From NCBI GenBank assembly GCA_011317545.1, contig WUJK01000001.1, positions 3,763,001 to 3,827,000 of the forward strand: 64,000 bases of DNA. Direction: 5' to 3'. A model generated the notes under the pieces. That model saw nothing but the letters and a program-made list of their open reading frames with translations, made no database searches and was not told where the DNA came from. The stretch comes from Coniella vitis. Taxonomy: Eukaryota; Ascomycota; Sordariomycetes; Diaporthales; Schizoparmaceae. Shown here piece by piece: positions 44,572 through 56,606 of the stretch (the first letter of the stretch is position 1; the number at the start of each line of letters is the position of its first letter). The translations under genes and the position numbers were made by a program.

Positions 44572-47500
44572 GCCTGTGGATTTAAGAGAACCTAGGTAGT
44601 CTCTGGTTCTGAAGATGGATGGTGAAAAACCACGGTGAGGGTTGGGTGAAGGTTGTTCCGAGAACATGGGCGAATACGAGACAGGGCAAGTGATGGACAA
44701 CCTTTGGGAACCCTGGAAAACGTGAGTGGTCAAAGCCCGGAGCTTCTTCGATTCTGGTAGTGCACCGTTGGATTATCTTGCCGATTGTACTCTTCAAAGG
44801 CCTTGTCAAGCTACAGACTACCTCAAGTATAAGTCGGACAATCCACACACATGATGTGTTATAATGGCTTTACGTTCTCCTTCTTCCACGTTCATAGCCC
44901 AGGCATCCCCCACCAGACCAGCCCCATCTTTGCACAGCACACATGTCCACATGATCATATATCCTCCAGCATGCCATTGGTCTTGATGGTCAACGTCTTA
45001 CAGCGGCTAAATTCCATCATGCCTCAAACTGGCCATATCAAGACAACAGATGATCACCCTGTGTCCCAGGTGAAGGCTGTGAAGCAAACCTACATACGCT
45101 GTTGTATCCTACATGTATTATATGTTGAGCATCAGCATATCACATGGCGACTAACTAGGTGATCAACACCAAACCTGTGTAGATCGCCGCTGCTCCGTGA
45201 TACTCACTGGGGTTGCTTACGGACGGTGCAAAAGAGAAATATTTGCGAGGCTCTACAAACATCAAGCTGGATTGTTACGCAAGATTCGTAGTCTCTGAGG
45301 TGTAGGGACAGCGTGATGGTTCCTCGCCGTAATCACCATCACCAACCAACCAACCAACCAACCACGATTGCCTCCTCTCCAAGCACTGATTTAGGTGGGC
45401 AGGTAACCGTCGCGCATGTATACTGAGAGGATCTCTTGCAAGAAAGAGAAGAAGAAAATTCTTGACGTTGCCTCTTCTTCTTCTTCTTCTTCTTCTTCTT
45501 AGCATTCTGCCTCACATCAAAAAGCACGTCTCTGCTCCTCTTCTGCGTGGTCTGCGACATACTGTGATCATATAATAACCATCCATTCTGATCCAAATAC
45601 CACACGACTTTTTAAAAGGGAAATCAAAGAGACGATGGAAGAAAGCTTTCGAGGGCTATCCTGGTGCCTTTCATCGACCCTTTACGGCCTGGTGAGATGT
45701 GTTTGGCTTGTACACTGGAGACCCTCACTTACAGATGCTGATTAATAATGCCACTGTATATTCATATTCTGCTTGATAGGCAGTCTGTGGTTCCCTGGGC
45801 CTTCACTTATCACCAGTCTCGCGCTTGAGAATGATGGATCAAAGTGCAAAAGCCTCTTCATGAACGTCCGGGGACATATTCAGACCTCCCAGACGCCAGC
45901 CGCTCGACGTGGTATCTGGTGTGGCTTCCTACTAGAGCCGCCGTCGTGATCCTGCCGGTCTAGAGCCAGCCACAAGTTCAGCCCAAAGTGGATTCTGCAC
46001 TACGTCGTCCGCAGCTGTCGTTGTTGTTGTTGTTGTTGTCGTCGAGTCATAGTCTGCAGAAGGGAGCAGGCAAAAACCACCCCGGATCCGAAAGGCACGT
46101 CGGCGCAGCTTGGCTTCGGAAAGTTGCCAACCGGCTCTCACATCCACTCCCCTGCTCCCGATTGGATCTCTGGATCTCTGCCAGCGAGAGCATGATTGAG
46201 TGAAAGTGAACCTTATCGGCCCCCAGGGGTGCAGTCGCCAAGCGAAGGTTGATTCTTCTCAGGGCTGAACAAATGTTCAGCCATAGTACGTACGTACGTA
46301 CACTGTACCAGCAAGGCCGCTCGCTTCCTTGCATAATACCATGGTTACTAATCCATGAATCAGCCCATGGCCTTGTTAATCCACCCGTGACAAAGTCAAA
46401 AAGTCACGACGCTAGGCAGCAGCAATTCTTTTTGGTCGCAACTCTCTCTCTCTCTCTCGCTAAACCCACAACCTACCTGTCAGCCGCACAGATTCCTCGT
46501 GGCTTTTCTTTTGCTGGAATAGGTCACCGCTCCGTTGTGCATATATACTATGTAATAGTAGGCAGGCCTTTTGGTGGGCCACACTTGTTCTTCTCCCTCG
46601 CTGGTCCTTGTTCCTTGGCGCGTGCAATACGATATGCACATAATAATACATAGTAATACTACGTGTACTATAGCATTGCCGTTCGGTATGTACCGTGCCA
46701 AAAGTATATCGTCGACAGAAAGGGTCAGTCAGTTCCCATCAGTCCGGATCCGAGGGGGGTTCAGATGGTCCCGTGGGAGAAGATCAGCTATTGGCCAATA
46801 CGATTGTGCTTGCATTTCCAAAGTGTACATACTATGTAACATTAGTTACGAAGTGACGGAGTCAAGAGGGGCAGAAGATTCTTGCTAGATCCCTACGTTT
46901 TATTACCCCGAGTGAAAGCAAGGTGGACACGCACGAGACGGGCATGTGATTTTCTGACACCATGAAGTTCTGTATGCATGCATGCATGCATGAATGAATT
47001 TCGCTGGAGCCCGTCGAATTTACTATATCCGCAGACCATCATATGTCGACTGCTTGGGTCCCAATGCCCAGGATTTGGAGTGGGTGATATGAGAATGAAG
47101 TCACAACCACACCACCACCACCACCACTTCTTTGTTCGTTCGGACTTTTGCTCGCATTGCCATCTGGTCACGTGGTGGCCTGGACCTGTAGCCCTGCGAA
47201 GCAAAGCACTTCCCTTCTTCCCAAACGCTTGGCATATCCAGAATAAATCCCACTCAACGAACGTATGTATAGTACTTGAGTGACTGGTACAGTCTGAATG
47301 GCCCAGGATTGGGCGGCCCGCCAAGTCTTTTCACATCCGTCTCAACCTCGGGAGAAGCCACAAGAACGGATTCCTTTCTCCCCCCCCCCGGCCGGCGGGA
47401 GGGTTCCCTTGCTAGCTGGGGATCGATGCGAGTTATGCCTGCAGATCTTTACACCAGCTGAAGATGGAAACAAAAGAAGAAAAAAGAGGATCTCCCTCTC

Positions 47501-49799
47501 CGTATGCTCACAAGCGGTCGCCCAAACGAGCGTGAGCCGAAGAGAGGGCTTTTGGAAACCGACCGCAACACACAGTCAACGGGCAGGTGGAGAAGCATGT
47601 TGGCTAGAAACAAGGGTGACCGGACTGACGGGAGGGATTCTAGGCTAAGAAGAGGGAGGGGAAAAAAAAAGAAACCAAAAAAAGAAGAAGAAAAAAGAAA
47701 GAAAAGGATATGGAACACTTGCACCGGCTGCTCGATGAGGCATAGCTCCCTCTGTGTTACTGGCGACAGTTGCAGTGTGAAGCGAACTGATAAAAGATCA
47801 ATAAGGCTCGGCCAGCCAAAAGTACCCTGCGTGTTCAATATCGTAGACCTGCTCGTGCGAGTGCCGCGATATCCTCTGGTGCTGACTGACGGCTCTGTCA
47901 GTAGCCCAAGAGAGACTCTCAATACGACATTGGATCTTTATTTCCTTTTTCCCTTTTTCTCCTCCTGCAAGGTACGCTTCGTAGTCTCCACGATGTTACA
48001 TGGTACCCAGACCTCTTTCTGTTTTTCTTTTCCCCTTCTCACTCTTGGGAAGCCACTCTCAAGGATCGTGTCATGTCCGTCTACACCGTTCCTTTGGATG
48101 GGTCCAAGGCGAAAAAGAGGATGCGTCTCAACCAGTTGGTTGCCCCATGTACCGCCGCTAGCTCAAACTCGACTCGAGATTGGGCATTCTATCGACATTG
48201 ACGGGTGCGCGAGTCAAGCAGACCATGGTATAATCGGTCGAGTCGTGCGGAATAGGAGCGAGCAGGGCGGAAAAAAATGAGTGGGAACAGCGTGTGTGTG
48301 CCCTTGACTACGGGACCGGGGGGGGGGCTGACTGGCTCACATGATAAGCTGCTTGATGACATGTATGGAAGTCATCTTGTCTGGCAAGTTTGAGCACCCT
48401 GGTGGTGCGGCTCTCGCTGTTTGACAAAGAAAGAAATGAAAAAGATCTTCCTCTGGGCTTTCCCGTGCCGTCCCAGCTTGCTGGATGGGCCGTTGCAGGC
48501 GGAGTGGACCACTATGATAGCATGCCAAGGTGATCCAGGTTTTCGAGGTGTGCCAGTCAAAAGATGGGATGACACCCGAGGAGGAGGAGGAGGAGGAGCA
48601 GCTTGCGCTGCCCGACTTACTGGCAACGCGGCGCAAGGCCTCATCAGCACAACCCAGATGGGACAAGTTCTTTGTTTCCCCTCGTATTTCCCTTTTTCGT
48701 CTCTTTTTTTTCTTTTACTTTGGGGCTGAGTTTCTCCCTGGGAAAGCAGCAGCAAAATGCTGAATGTACTTAGCACCGGGCAAAAGCATCAACGGACGGA
48801 TGGGAGGCATGTCTAGCGCGCCCAAAAGCTGCTTTCCGCACCCCAATTCCGTGGACGAACCGAACCCGACACTATCGATAAAAGTACCGGCGATCATCAC
48901 TGATTCATGTTCCCTACGGGGCCGAGTTACCTGACAAGTAAGTACTTGCTTGTATCAAGCCCGCATTGCCCGTCAGCCTACCTGAACCTGTCACATTCTT
49001 GGCGAACGCTACACGGCAGTCGGCGGATGTGGTGTGTGTGTGTGTGTTTTTGGGGGCGATGAGGTTCCTTGGTCACCTGAGGCTGACTGGAGAAGTTATC
49101 ATGGTACAACTTTCTTACATACTAGTGATACTTTGGGAGATATTTCACGCTGAACCTTGCGACTAAATCCACTTCATCATTACGTCTGTAGCCTCCGTCA
49201 GCGCAACTCAACAAAGATCGCTATATCGCTCGTCAATATCTAGCGTGTTCCTTGGGCGAGTGTCGGGGGCAGGAGGCCGCGTAGAAGACACGAGGAGAAC
49301 TCGAGAAAACAACTCAGACGAAAGGCGTCCCCCATCGTAACTCCTTGAAGGTGATGCTGTCGAGTCTTTTGCGTCCCATTGCTGTTGGTCCCAAGACGTT
49401 GCCCAGTGCCGTTTCTATCTCCGGAGAAAGCAGGCAATGCCGAGCAGAAAAGATGAAGCCGGGGGTTGTGGCAAGGACAATGCAAATTTCACAGCCTGCA
49501 TCTGTTCGTATACTCGTGGCTTTGGTACCCAAGCGAGAGCTTGCTTGTATCAAGCGAGTAAAAAGGACTGGGAGTCGCAGGAATTGCAATGCGCTGCTCT
49601 CCGAATGTATACAGGGGAGATAACAGAGAGATTCTCGTTTCTTGAATGGTAGTGGTAGCAACAGCCGCCTGGCCACCAAATCCCTCTTTACATACATAGT
49701 AGTAGTAGGGAACTCTGCATATGCACGCAGAGCACATGATCTCCAGTACGTAGCACCGTACAAATCAACACGCGATACTAGGTAGCCTCACGGACCCCT
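44572..49799. other. Gene-poor tract, left part
   Basis: No convincing gene. It holds (TTC)n at ~45474-45500, (AACC)n at ~45340-45364, (GTT)n at ~46019-46040, a CT run at ~46441-46459, (CAC)n at ~47110-47130, (GGA)n at ~48580-48598 and a G-run at ~48309-48318. TACTATGTA/TACATAGTA motifs occur near 46648, 46830 and 49691. Open frames such as 47504-48280 are artefacts of purine-rich strands. Confidence 0.5.
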
Positions 49800-51717
49800 G
49801 CGAGTCCCCGCAGTGGCTACAGAGTCCAGTGCGGCCCACTTTTTCTCTCTCTCCTTCCTCCTGAACACCACATACCATAGTAGTGCCTGCTCAGGGTACT
49901 ATGTACATGGGGACCACGCATTGCTATGTACTATGTAGCACTGGGCTTCGTTCCTGAAAGTACTGCATAACTATATCGTACTGTAATAGTACTTGAATAT
50001 GGATCCTCGCCCCCTTCACGGGGTGATTTCCAAACTGTCACCAATGGGACGACTGTGGAGAACAAAAGTGCCACAGAAACATTTCGAAGCTGCATCATTG
50101 TAGAAGTACCTGATGAAGTACTGAGTACTATGTAGGAGCCTGTACCTGCGTAGGTTACATCCGTACAGTATACATACCGTGTTTGTACTGTGTATGTATG
50201 TATGCATGCATCCATTCGTTCTTTGTTCGGGGGGGTTTTTTTTTTCGGCTTCTCTTTACCACACCCATGATGCGAGATGATTATTTCTTTTTTCCCCTTC
50301 TATTTTTTTCTCGAACATCTCCACAAGAATGTCTTTTTGTTCATTTCGTTAATTCGTGTCGTTGATTCGTTCGTGCATTCGCGCCAAATCTCCCAATAAA
50401 TCAGCGGACCTCTTATTGGGTCGTGCGTTTCTGTGGAGGTCACTCCGTCTCTCCACATTGCATAGTGTGTTTGTTTTATAGGTCTACTTCTGGCCTGTCT
50501 TTCCCGTTTATGACCACCATGTACTATGTATTCTACTTGCCCAAGTGGCAGCTCAGCAGCGAATACTATGCATAGCTTGTACCGGAAAATAGATACGGAT
50601 AAGAACGTAATCTTCACGAGCCAAAAGGCAGGTTGGCGTACTTGTCTTGGTGCTGCGGCGGCCAACTGCCTGGGATCCAAGTCCCTATGCCGGGAATGGT
50701 ATACTATGATACAGGATCTCTCAGGGGCTGGTTGCATCAGTCGCCAAGAGGGAGCGAACGGACGACGGCCACGTAGGGACACTGCTATTTATCATCTTTC
50801 CCGCAAACGATGTGATGAGGACCCGTTCTTTTATTTCTTCTTCTTTTTTTCCCCCTAGGAGCGAGACGTGCTCTGCTCGGTCCTATTGGAATAGCCCTGG
50901 CACCAGTATCTCGATAATTGGGGGAAGAAATATAAAAGACTTGATCGGCAGGCTTGTTGCTTGGTATAGAATTATGTATTCTCTCGCTTGGCAAAACGGC
51001 TGCCCTGAGGGCACCGTTTCCAAACATTTTCCACTGGTGAAATGTGACGCCATACATACATAACACCATACAGTACAAAGGACAAGATCTTCTTACACCG
51101 CAACAGAGGCAAAAAAAAAAAAAAAAAAAAAAAATCCGAATTGCCAGACTGCTGTACTTCATCTCGGAGGCCATTTGTACCTGTCGCCTTCGGCTCCTCC
51201 CCACCATAAAGGGGATAATTGAGTGGATCCCTTAGGGGGTTTCCTTTTTTTTTTTTTTTTTTTCTCTCTTTTTTCCTTCTTCTTTTCTTCCACGTCTTCG
51301 CCCATCTAACAAATCATTGCATGATATACTCTGCGTTTTTTGTTTTTTTTTTTCGTATTATAGATATACTTTTCCTTCATCGAATCTTCCCAGAGACCCC
51401 GTTTCTACCACCACTGCTGATTCCGTTGGTCTGGCGCGATTTTTGCATTACTATGAACTATATATATATGTACACCCTGAGCTGAATCGTGGTTCAAGGC
51501 ATTACGGGGGCTTGCACGTCCAAAGGCAAAGATTCTTATGGCCTACTTGTTTTTGCTCTGACATTCTTCGAGCGTTATCCAACACTTTTTGCCCTGTACT
51601 ATATATGTAATTTACGTAGTCAAACAGAGGGGGGTCCATTGCAGTGCACGCGAAGTGAGCCAAAATGATCCAAATGCATGGGGGGGGGGGGGAACAGCGC
51701 CAGCATAGTACTAATGA
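49800..51717. other. Gene-poor tract, middle part
   Basis: No gene seen. TACTATGTA motifs lie near 49898, 49928, 50125 and 50521. A 24-A run is at 51111-51134, a long T-run at ~51247-51263 and a G-run at ~51680-51692, directly left of the inverted-repeat element. Confidence 0.5.
51111..51134. repeat. 24-base poly(A) tract
   Basis: The longest homopolymer in the window, in gene-free DNA about 600 bp left of the foldback element. No coding retroelement is attached. Confidence 0.9.
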
Positions 51718-52292
51718 ATGGTAGGAGAGGTAATTAGTCTGCGACCCGCTTGTATAGGCTGTAAGTTTGCTGTAAACTTTAGGGTTAGGGCAAGTGAATC
51801 GCTAACAAAAGTGCGTAAGTTTGCGTTTTAAGCCGGTGCGCAGCTAGTAGAAAACGCGCTGCCCTACTTATGCGTAACCTTGACAAGGTTTTGAATAAAA
51901 GGGCCTGCAACCGTAGTACCACGGGATGAAGGGACTGCAACGGCATGCTCGGGGAAGAAGAAAAAGAAGAATTCAGAGCGCTAAAATAAATGAATAAAAA
52001 TAGTAGGTTACTGTATATCGTAGTAAGTAGAGCCTTAGGACTTGTGTGAAGTAAATGTAGTACTGTCCGCAACGGGCAAAAACAGAGAGTCGGTTACTAT
52101 GGTTGCAGGCCGAAATATTCAAACTATATCAGGTCACGTATAAGTGGGGCAGCGCGTTTTTTACTAAGTGCGTTCTGGGTTTATCGCAAACTTACGCACT
52201 TTTACTAGCAATTCTATTACCCTAACCCCAAAGTTTACAGCAAACTTACAGGCTATACAAGCGAGTCGCAGACTAATTACCCCTCCCACCAT
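51718..52292. mobile_element. Foldback MITE-like element with ~200-bp terminal inverted repeats
   Basis: The left arm (51718-51918) and the reverse complement of the right arm (52095-52292) align over about 200 bp. The first ~110 bp are the closest match: both read GTAATTAGTCTGCGAC, then GCTTGTATAG and CTGTAAGTTTGCTGTAAAC, and later AAAAGTGCGTAAGTTTGCG. The match continues through ACGCGCTGCCC and GGCCTGCAACC. Most differences between arms are transitions. The ends read ATGGTAGGAGAGG and ATGGTGGGAGGGG. The centre (~175 bp) has no coding capacity, so the element is non-autonomous. Clean target duplications were not found: AT on both sides could be part of the repeat. The superfamily is not assignable. 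Confidence 0.85.
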
Positions 52293-53168
52293 AGTACATA
52301 CTATGTAGTATATCAAACAAAGAAATTGCCGGGGGAAGCCACCCTTGTCTTATTAGATTTTTGGTGTCCTGTCGTTCTCTCGGGCCGCTTGATCACTTTT
52401 TTTTTTTTTTTTTGCCAGCCTTGCCAGTGCCAGCCTGCTTTTTTTGCCCCAAGGGTTCAATGGAAAAGAGGAGCCATGGGCCTTTTGCCGATCAGCCATC
52501 TTTTGATTCAAAAAATGCAGGCTTGGCGCCCAAAACAGACAGGGCGTCGGTCGGTCCGCGGAACTACCATTTACACCTTTGTTCAGGAAGGTATCAAGAG
52601 TAGATGACTTGCTTCGGCTGGGAGGGAGTTCAATTAGACCCAGTGGGCGCGGACAAGGAAACCAGGCTACATCATGGCCAGTGTGTCATAAGTGCTTTCA
52701 CGAAAAAAAAAAGCCTGCTGCTCAAAAAATTCCGATCATACTTCTCGCATTCGAGAAAAGTATCGAAGCCGGTTTTTTTCCCTTTTCTTTTGTTATCTTT
52801 TTTTGCTGTCGTTGCGTCGCCCCCCCCCCCCGGGCGCCCCCGGTGTTTCGTGCGCGTGCGCAATTCTCCAGCAAATCTTGTCCCGAAACTTGGGGGCTCC
52901 AGTGTTATCGTACGATTTCTGGTCTGCAAAGTCAAAGAAAGCGCGCGCTGCCGCCTTGCAAAAAGCATTCGGCGCTACTCTGTACATGGTATACTCTCAA
53001 CCAGCGACCACGCGCTCTAGCGCAGAACGACGTTTGCATGACTACATTATAGTACTTTTGTGTGTACCATAGTATGTGTGCCACGCCACCCAAGCAGGCT
53101 GGCCTCCTTTGGGAGCATGCTCACTGTACCCGACTGGAACGGACCCCGACTCTCGTGGGTTGGTGTGA

Positions 53169-53199
53169 TGAAGAAGAAGAAGAAGAAGAAGAAGAAGAA
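53169..53199. repeat. (GAA)n microsatellite
   Basis: About ten tandem GAA units in gene-free DNA. It produces long spurious charged open frames. Confidence 0.9.
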
Positions 53200-56100
53200 A
53201 GAAGCAAAAAAACAACTCGTCGTCTTTTGACGACCCTACGAGGAACATGGACGGTGCCAGGTGCTTTCTGGAAGGTATCCTCGGCTTCCACGGCATAGAA
53301 CTGCGATGCCCACTTGCAGTGCCCGCCTCCAAGATTGGACTCGCGCTTGGATCGTGTCTTCAACAGGCAAATCCCGATCCGTAGTTATACTAGTAGTATG
53401 CATATGGCAGCTCCACATACGCCATGTACTCTGCCGTCCAATTTGGTGAGCACTAAGCCAATGAGAATGGGGCCACTGATCAGTTGGGGATTCCCAAAAG
53501 TCGAGCTGCGTTAGACGCTTCTTGGCTTCCTTCTAGCCTGACAGCTAAATCATAATGGCTACTGCCGATCACGGGGCTAGGCATTGTGGGCTAGCCTGTC
53601 CATGGTAAGTACTATGAGCGTCACCATTTGCAACGTGATGTATTCGCTAGGTGCGAACATGACAACAGTAAAGAAACTGGTGCATATGACGCCTCTCGAG
53701 ATTTCCATGGGGTACATACTATGTAGGATGCCACATACCTTGCGTTCAGCCATTTCCAGTGCGGCCTTTTCTGGACACTATCTTCCGAAGAAAAAGGGGT
53801 CTGTCCCTGAGACAACTCGGTTGACAACACCTGCGGGGGGCGTATTGGCCTGCGTAGAGGGCTCCAGAGGATGCGCAGGGCCAGGCTAGCCAGCCACTGG
53901 ACTTACAATGTACAGTAGGCGCGGAGCTCTCCTTCCAGTTGGCTCTTGGCTCGAGGGGCCTGGCTGAGTGCTCTGTACTAGCGCACACGCCAACCCGAGC
54001 AAGCTCACAGCACCGTCCAGCTATTTTTCAGCTCCAAGCTCCCCCAAGTTGCGGTCCTGACTCGTTCTGCCGCAGCCGCATCGCGGTGTGGTACGCAAAT
54101 GGTGGGGACCTTGAGGCCCGTTTTGGGGGTCTTTTGCCCATGGCGACTGCGCCTGACGAGGCAGGCCGGCAGGCAGGCAGGCAGGCAGGCCGGCTCTGCT
54201 GTTGTTGGAGGCCGACATGAAGCATCAAGCCCAACGGCTGCGGGCCGTGGCCCAAAAGCTAGCTGCAAGAGCTGAAGGGGATGCTGCTATGTATATACGA
54301 AGTACATGGTAGATGAGGCTTAGGGTTCCTGGGACGCTGGCACTGCCCCCACCCGCTCCTCCAATTCGAGTTGGGGGGCTTTTGTCTTGGGAAAGCACGA
54401 TGCAGAGTACTATACTATGTGTGGCGGGAGGGTCGGAGCGCTGCATGTCGCGTGGTCGCACCGCATCCTGTGAGACGTTCCACGGGGGACGCCAAAACAT
54501 GGAAAAGTCAGTACATAGTACTGTGTAGCATCCGGTTCTTGCTTACCTAGTACAAAACTTTTTTGGGGAGCAAAGGGACAGGAAAAGGGGTACTCTGGAT
54601 AGCAGAATAAAAGGCCGATGCGCGGTACAAGGCTTTCCGAACAAGCGGCACGCCACGCGCGCTGGCCCCCAGCTGCACTCGGGTTGCACATGCACGTGCT
54701 TGATGGGTTCCATCCCAGAGCGCTCCCTGATGTGGCCGCGTCAATGAAACCTGGGACGAACCTCGCCTCTAGTCAACGGCAGCAGCAAAACGAACGGGGA
54801 GGCACACATGAATAAGCAAAAGCCAAAAAGTTGTCTTTTGGCAGCATCTTTAGCACCAACTTTGGAGCAATGTTGGCGCAAAGCAAGAGGCAGGCTCCTT
54901 CCTCCCCTGCCCGAGAGTGGGCGGAATCTGTCCGTTAGCGAGGACGGGAAGGGAAATCACCCAATCTACTTTAGAAAGCGGCGGGAAGGCGCATGGCGGG
55001 GTTTCCTGCCCTCGTGCTATTGGATGTGTCGAGGTACCTGGGTAGGTGCTTCCTACTTCTAGAGTACAATGTACATATGAGTACATAGTGCAGTTGAGGA
55101 CCGTGGGTATGGTTGTGAAATTGTCCATGACAATCAATGACGCTTCTCGCAGAAGCCGGCAACATGGTTTCTAGTAGAGAGACACTAGAGAGACGTTGGA
55201 TAGTAGAACGTGTATGGCAAGCTCGGCTGTCAGATCCATTCCATCTGACAGGTCACAGTGCCGTTATTGGACCTGCAGCGCACACGTTGCCTTGTACTAT
55301 GTAATGCTCCTAGACACTTCCTGCTGCAGCCCGTACATAGTACATATAGTATTGCTTTTGCGAGCGATTCTGGGCGATCCGCAGCTGGGTACCATAGTAA
55401 ATAAATCAGCCCCAACCCATCAGCCAGATCCATGTACCATGTACCCCATCAAGTACCTGGCAGCGCACGATGTATACATCATAGTAGTAGTGATAGCTCG
55501 GCTGAATCCCATGTCGCGAAGGAGGAAAGGCTGCTTGGCAGCGAGAGAGTGCGCTAAGCGGGGGCGTGCTGGCGTACCTGGCTGTAGGGGCCAGCGCCAG
55601 GCCCCTTTCGGAAATTGAGGGCCCGGTACATCCCCGTTGGCCCCGCTGTTTCTCCAGTGGCTGCAGGTGCTGGAAAAGTACTTTTCGCAGTATAAGTACA
55701 CTTTGTACATGGTGGTGCACATAGTACTGTAGTACCGCGTAAGAGAATGTCTGGGTACTTGCTGACCCGGCCCCACCCCACATCTGGCGTCGTCTTCATC
55801 AGAGCCCATCGTGGCTATATCAGTACTAGCTGGACTGGATCTGGCTGCCAACCTTGGGCCCCTTTCATCGAAACCTTTTCGTACATGCTGTGTACTATAG
55901 TACGTACAACGAGCGGTACTATGCATGGATGGCACGCACATACAATGTACTCCCACACCCGCCTGAAAAAGTGGCCGCCTGCTTGGCCGCCCCAATCTAT
56001 TCAGGGACGGGTGGGCAGCGAGTTCATGATGTATCTTTCACACTTGGCTGACAGCATCCGCGAGCGAGCAGACGCGCCACTACATAGTACTCACTACCAT

Positions 56101-56527
56101 ACTACTATGTATGTATGTAGTCATAGTATAGTTTGCCTGCTGTTCTCCTGGGCTGCTCCCTGCTGGTCCGTGGGCCTGGACCGCTTGTCATGTCTTGCTC
56201 TGCAGCGGTGCTCATCAAATCGCTCCCTGCGGCTTTGCAATCAAAGTGAATCACGACAGTTACAAGTACCTTAGCCGCCCCTCCCCCCGTTGCTCGATGC
56301 GACCAGACCTTCTCTCCTGTGACTGGACACTGGTGAATCACTGGGCCTACTGGACCTGGATCTGAACCTGCAGCGCCGCTCGGAGAGCCTGCCAGACTGA
56401 GCAGAGTGGGTATTCGACGGCTGGATCGAGCAGCGCATGAGGCCCGTTGTCCGTGAATGCGCGCCCGTCCTTGTTCCCACGTTTAATTGAACTCATACCA
56501 GCCTGCAGCACACCGCAGCACACCGCG

Positions 56528-56570
56528 GCACAAGACAGGCACAAGACAGGCACAAGACAGGCACAAGACG
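56528..56570. repeat. 11-bp tandem minisatellite
   Basis: Four head-to-tail copies of GCACAAGACAG, the last incomplete, preceded by two shorter CACACCGC-type units. It ends 36 bp before the ATG of the PH-domain gene, so it is likely transcribed in the 5' leader. Confidence 0.9.
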
Positions 56571-56606
56571 CATTACTTAAAAGCCTTGCCGACCGCTGAT
56601 GCTGCC

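Larger units (their letters stand above)
52293..56606. other. Gene-poor tract, right part
   Basis: No convincing gene. It contains a T-run at ~52399-52413, (GAA)10 at ~53169-53199, a (GCAG)n tract at ~54168-54190 and many TACTATGTA/TACATAGTA motifs (near 52300, 53715, 54510, 55294, 55333, 56081 and 56102). The direct repeats at 56528-56570 lie in the probable 5' region of the next gene. Confidence 0.5.

Noticed and set aside
47504..48280. 258-codon plus-strand frame
   Set aside because: Crosses a Lys/Glu-rich purine tract and T-rich stretches; no homologous features.
51785..52072. 95-codon minus-strand frame inside the foldback element
   Set aside because: Mostly runs through the inverted arm; hydrophobic low-complexity, no transposase motif.
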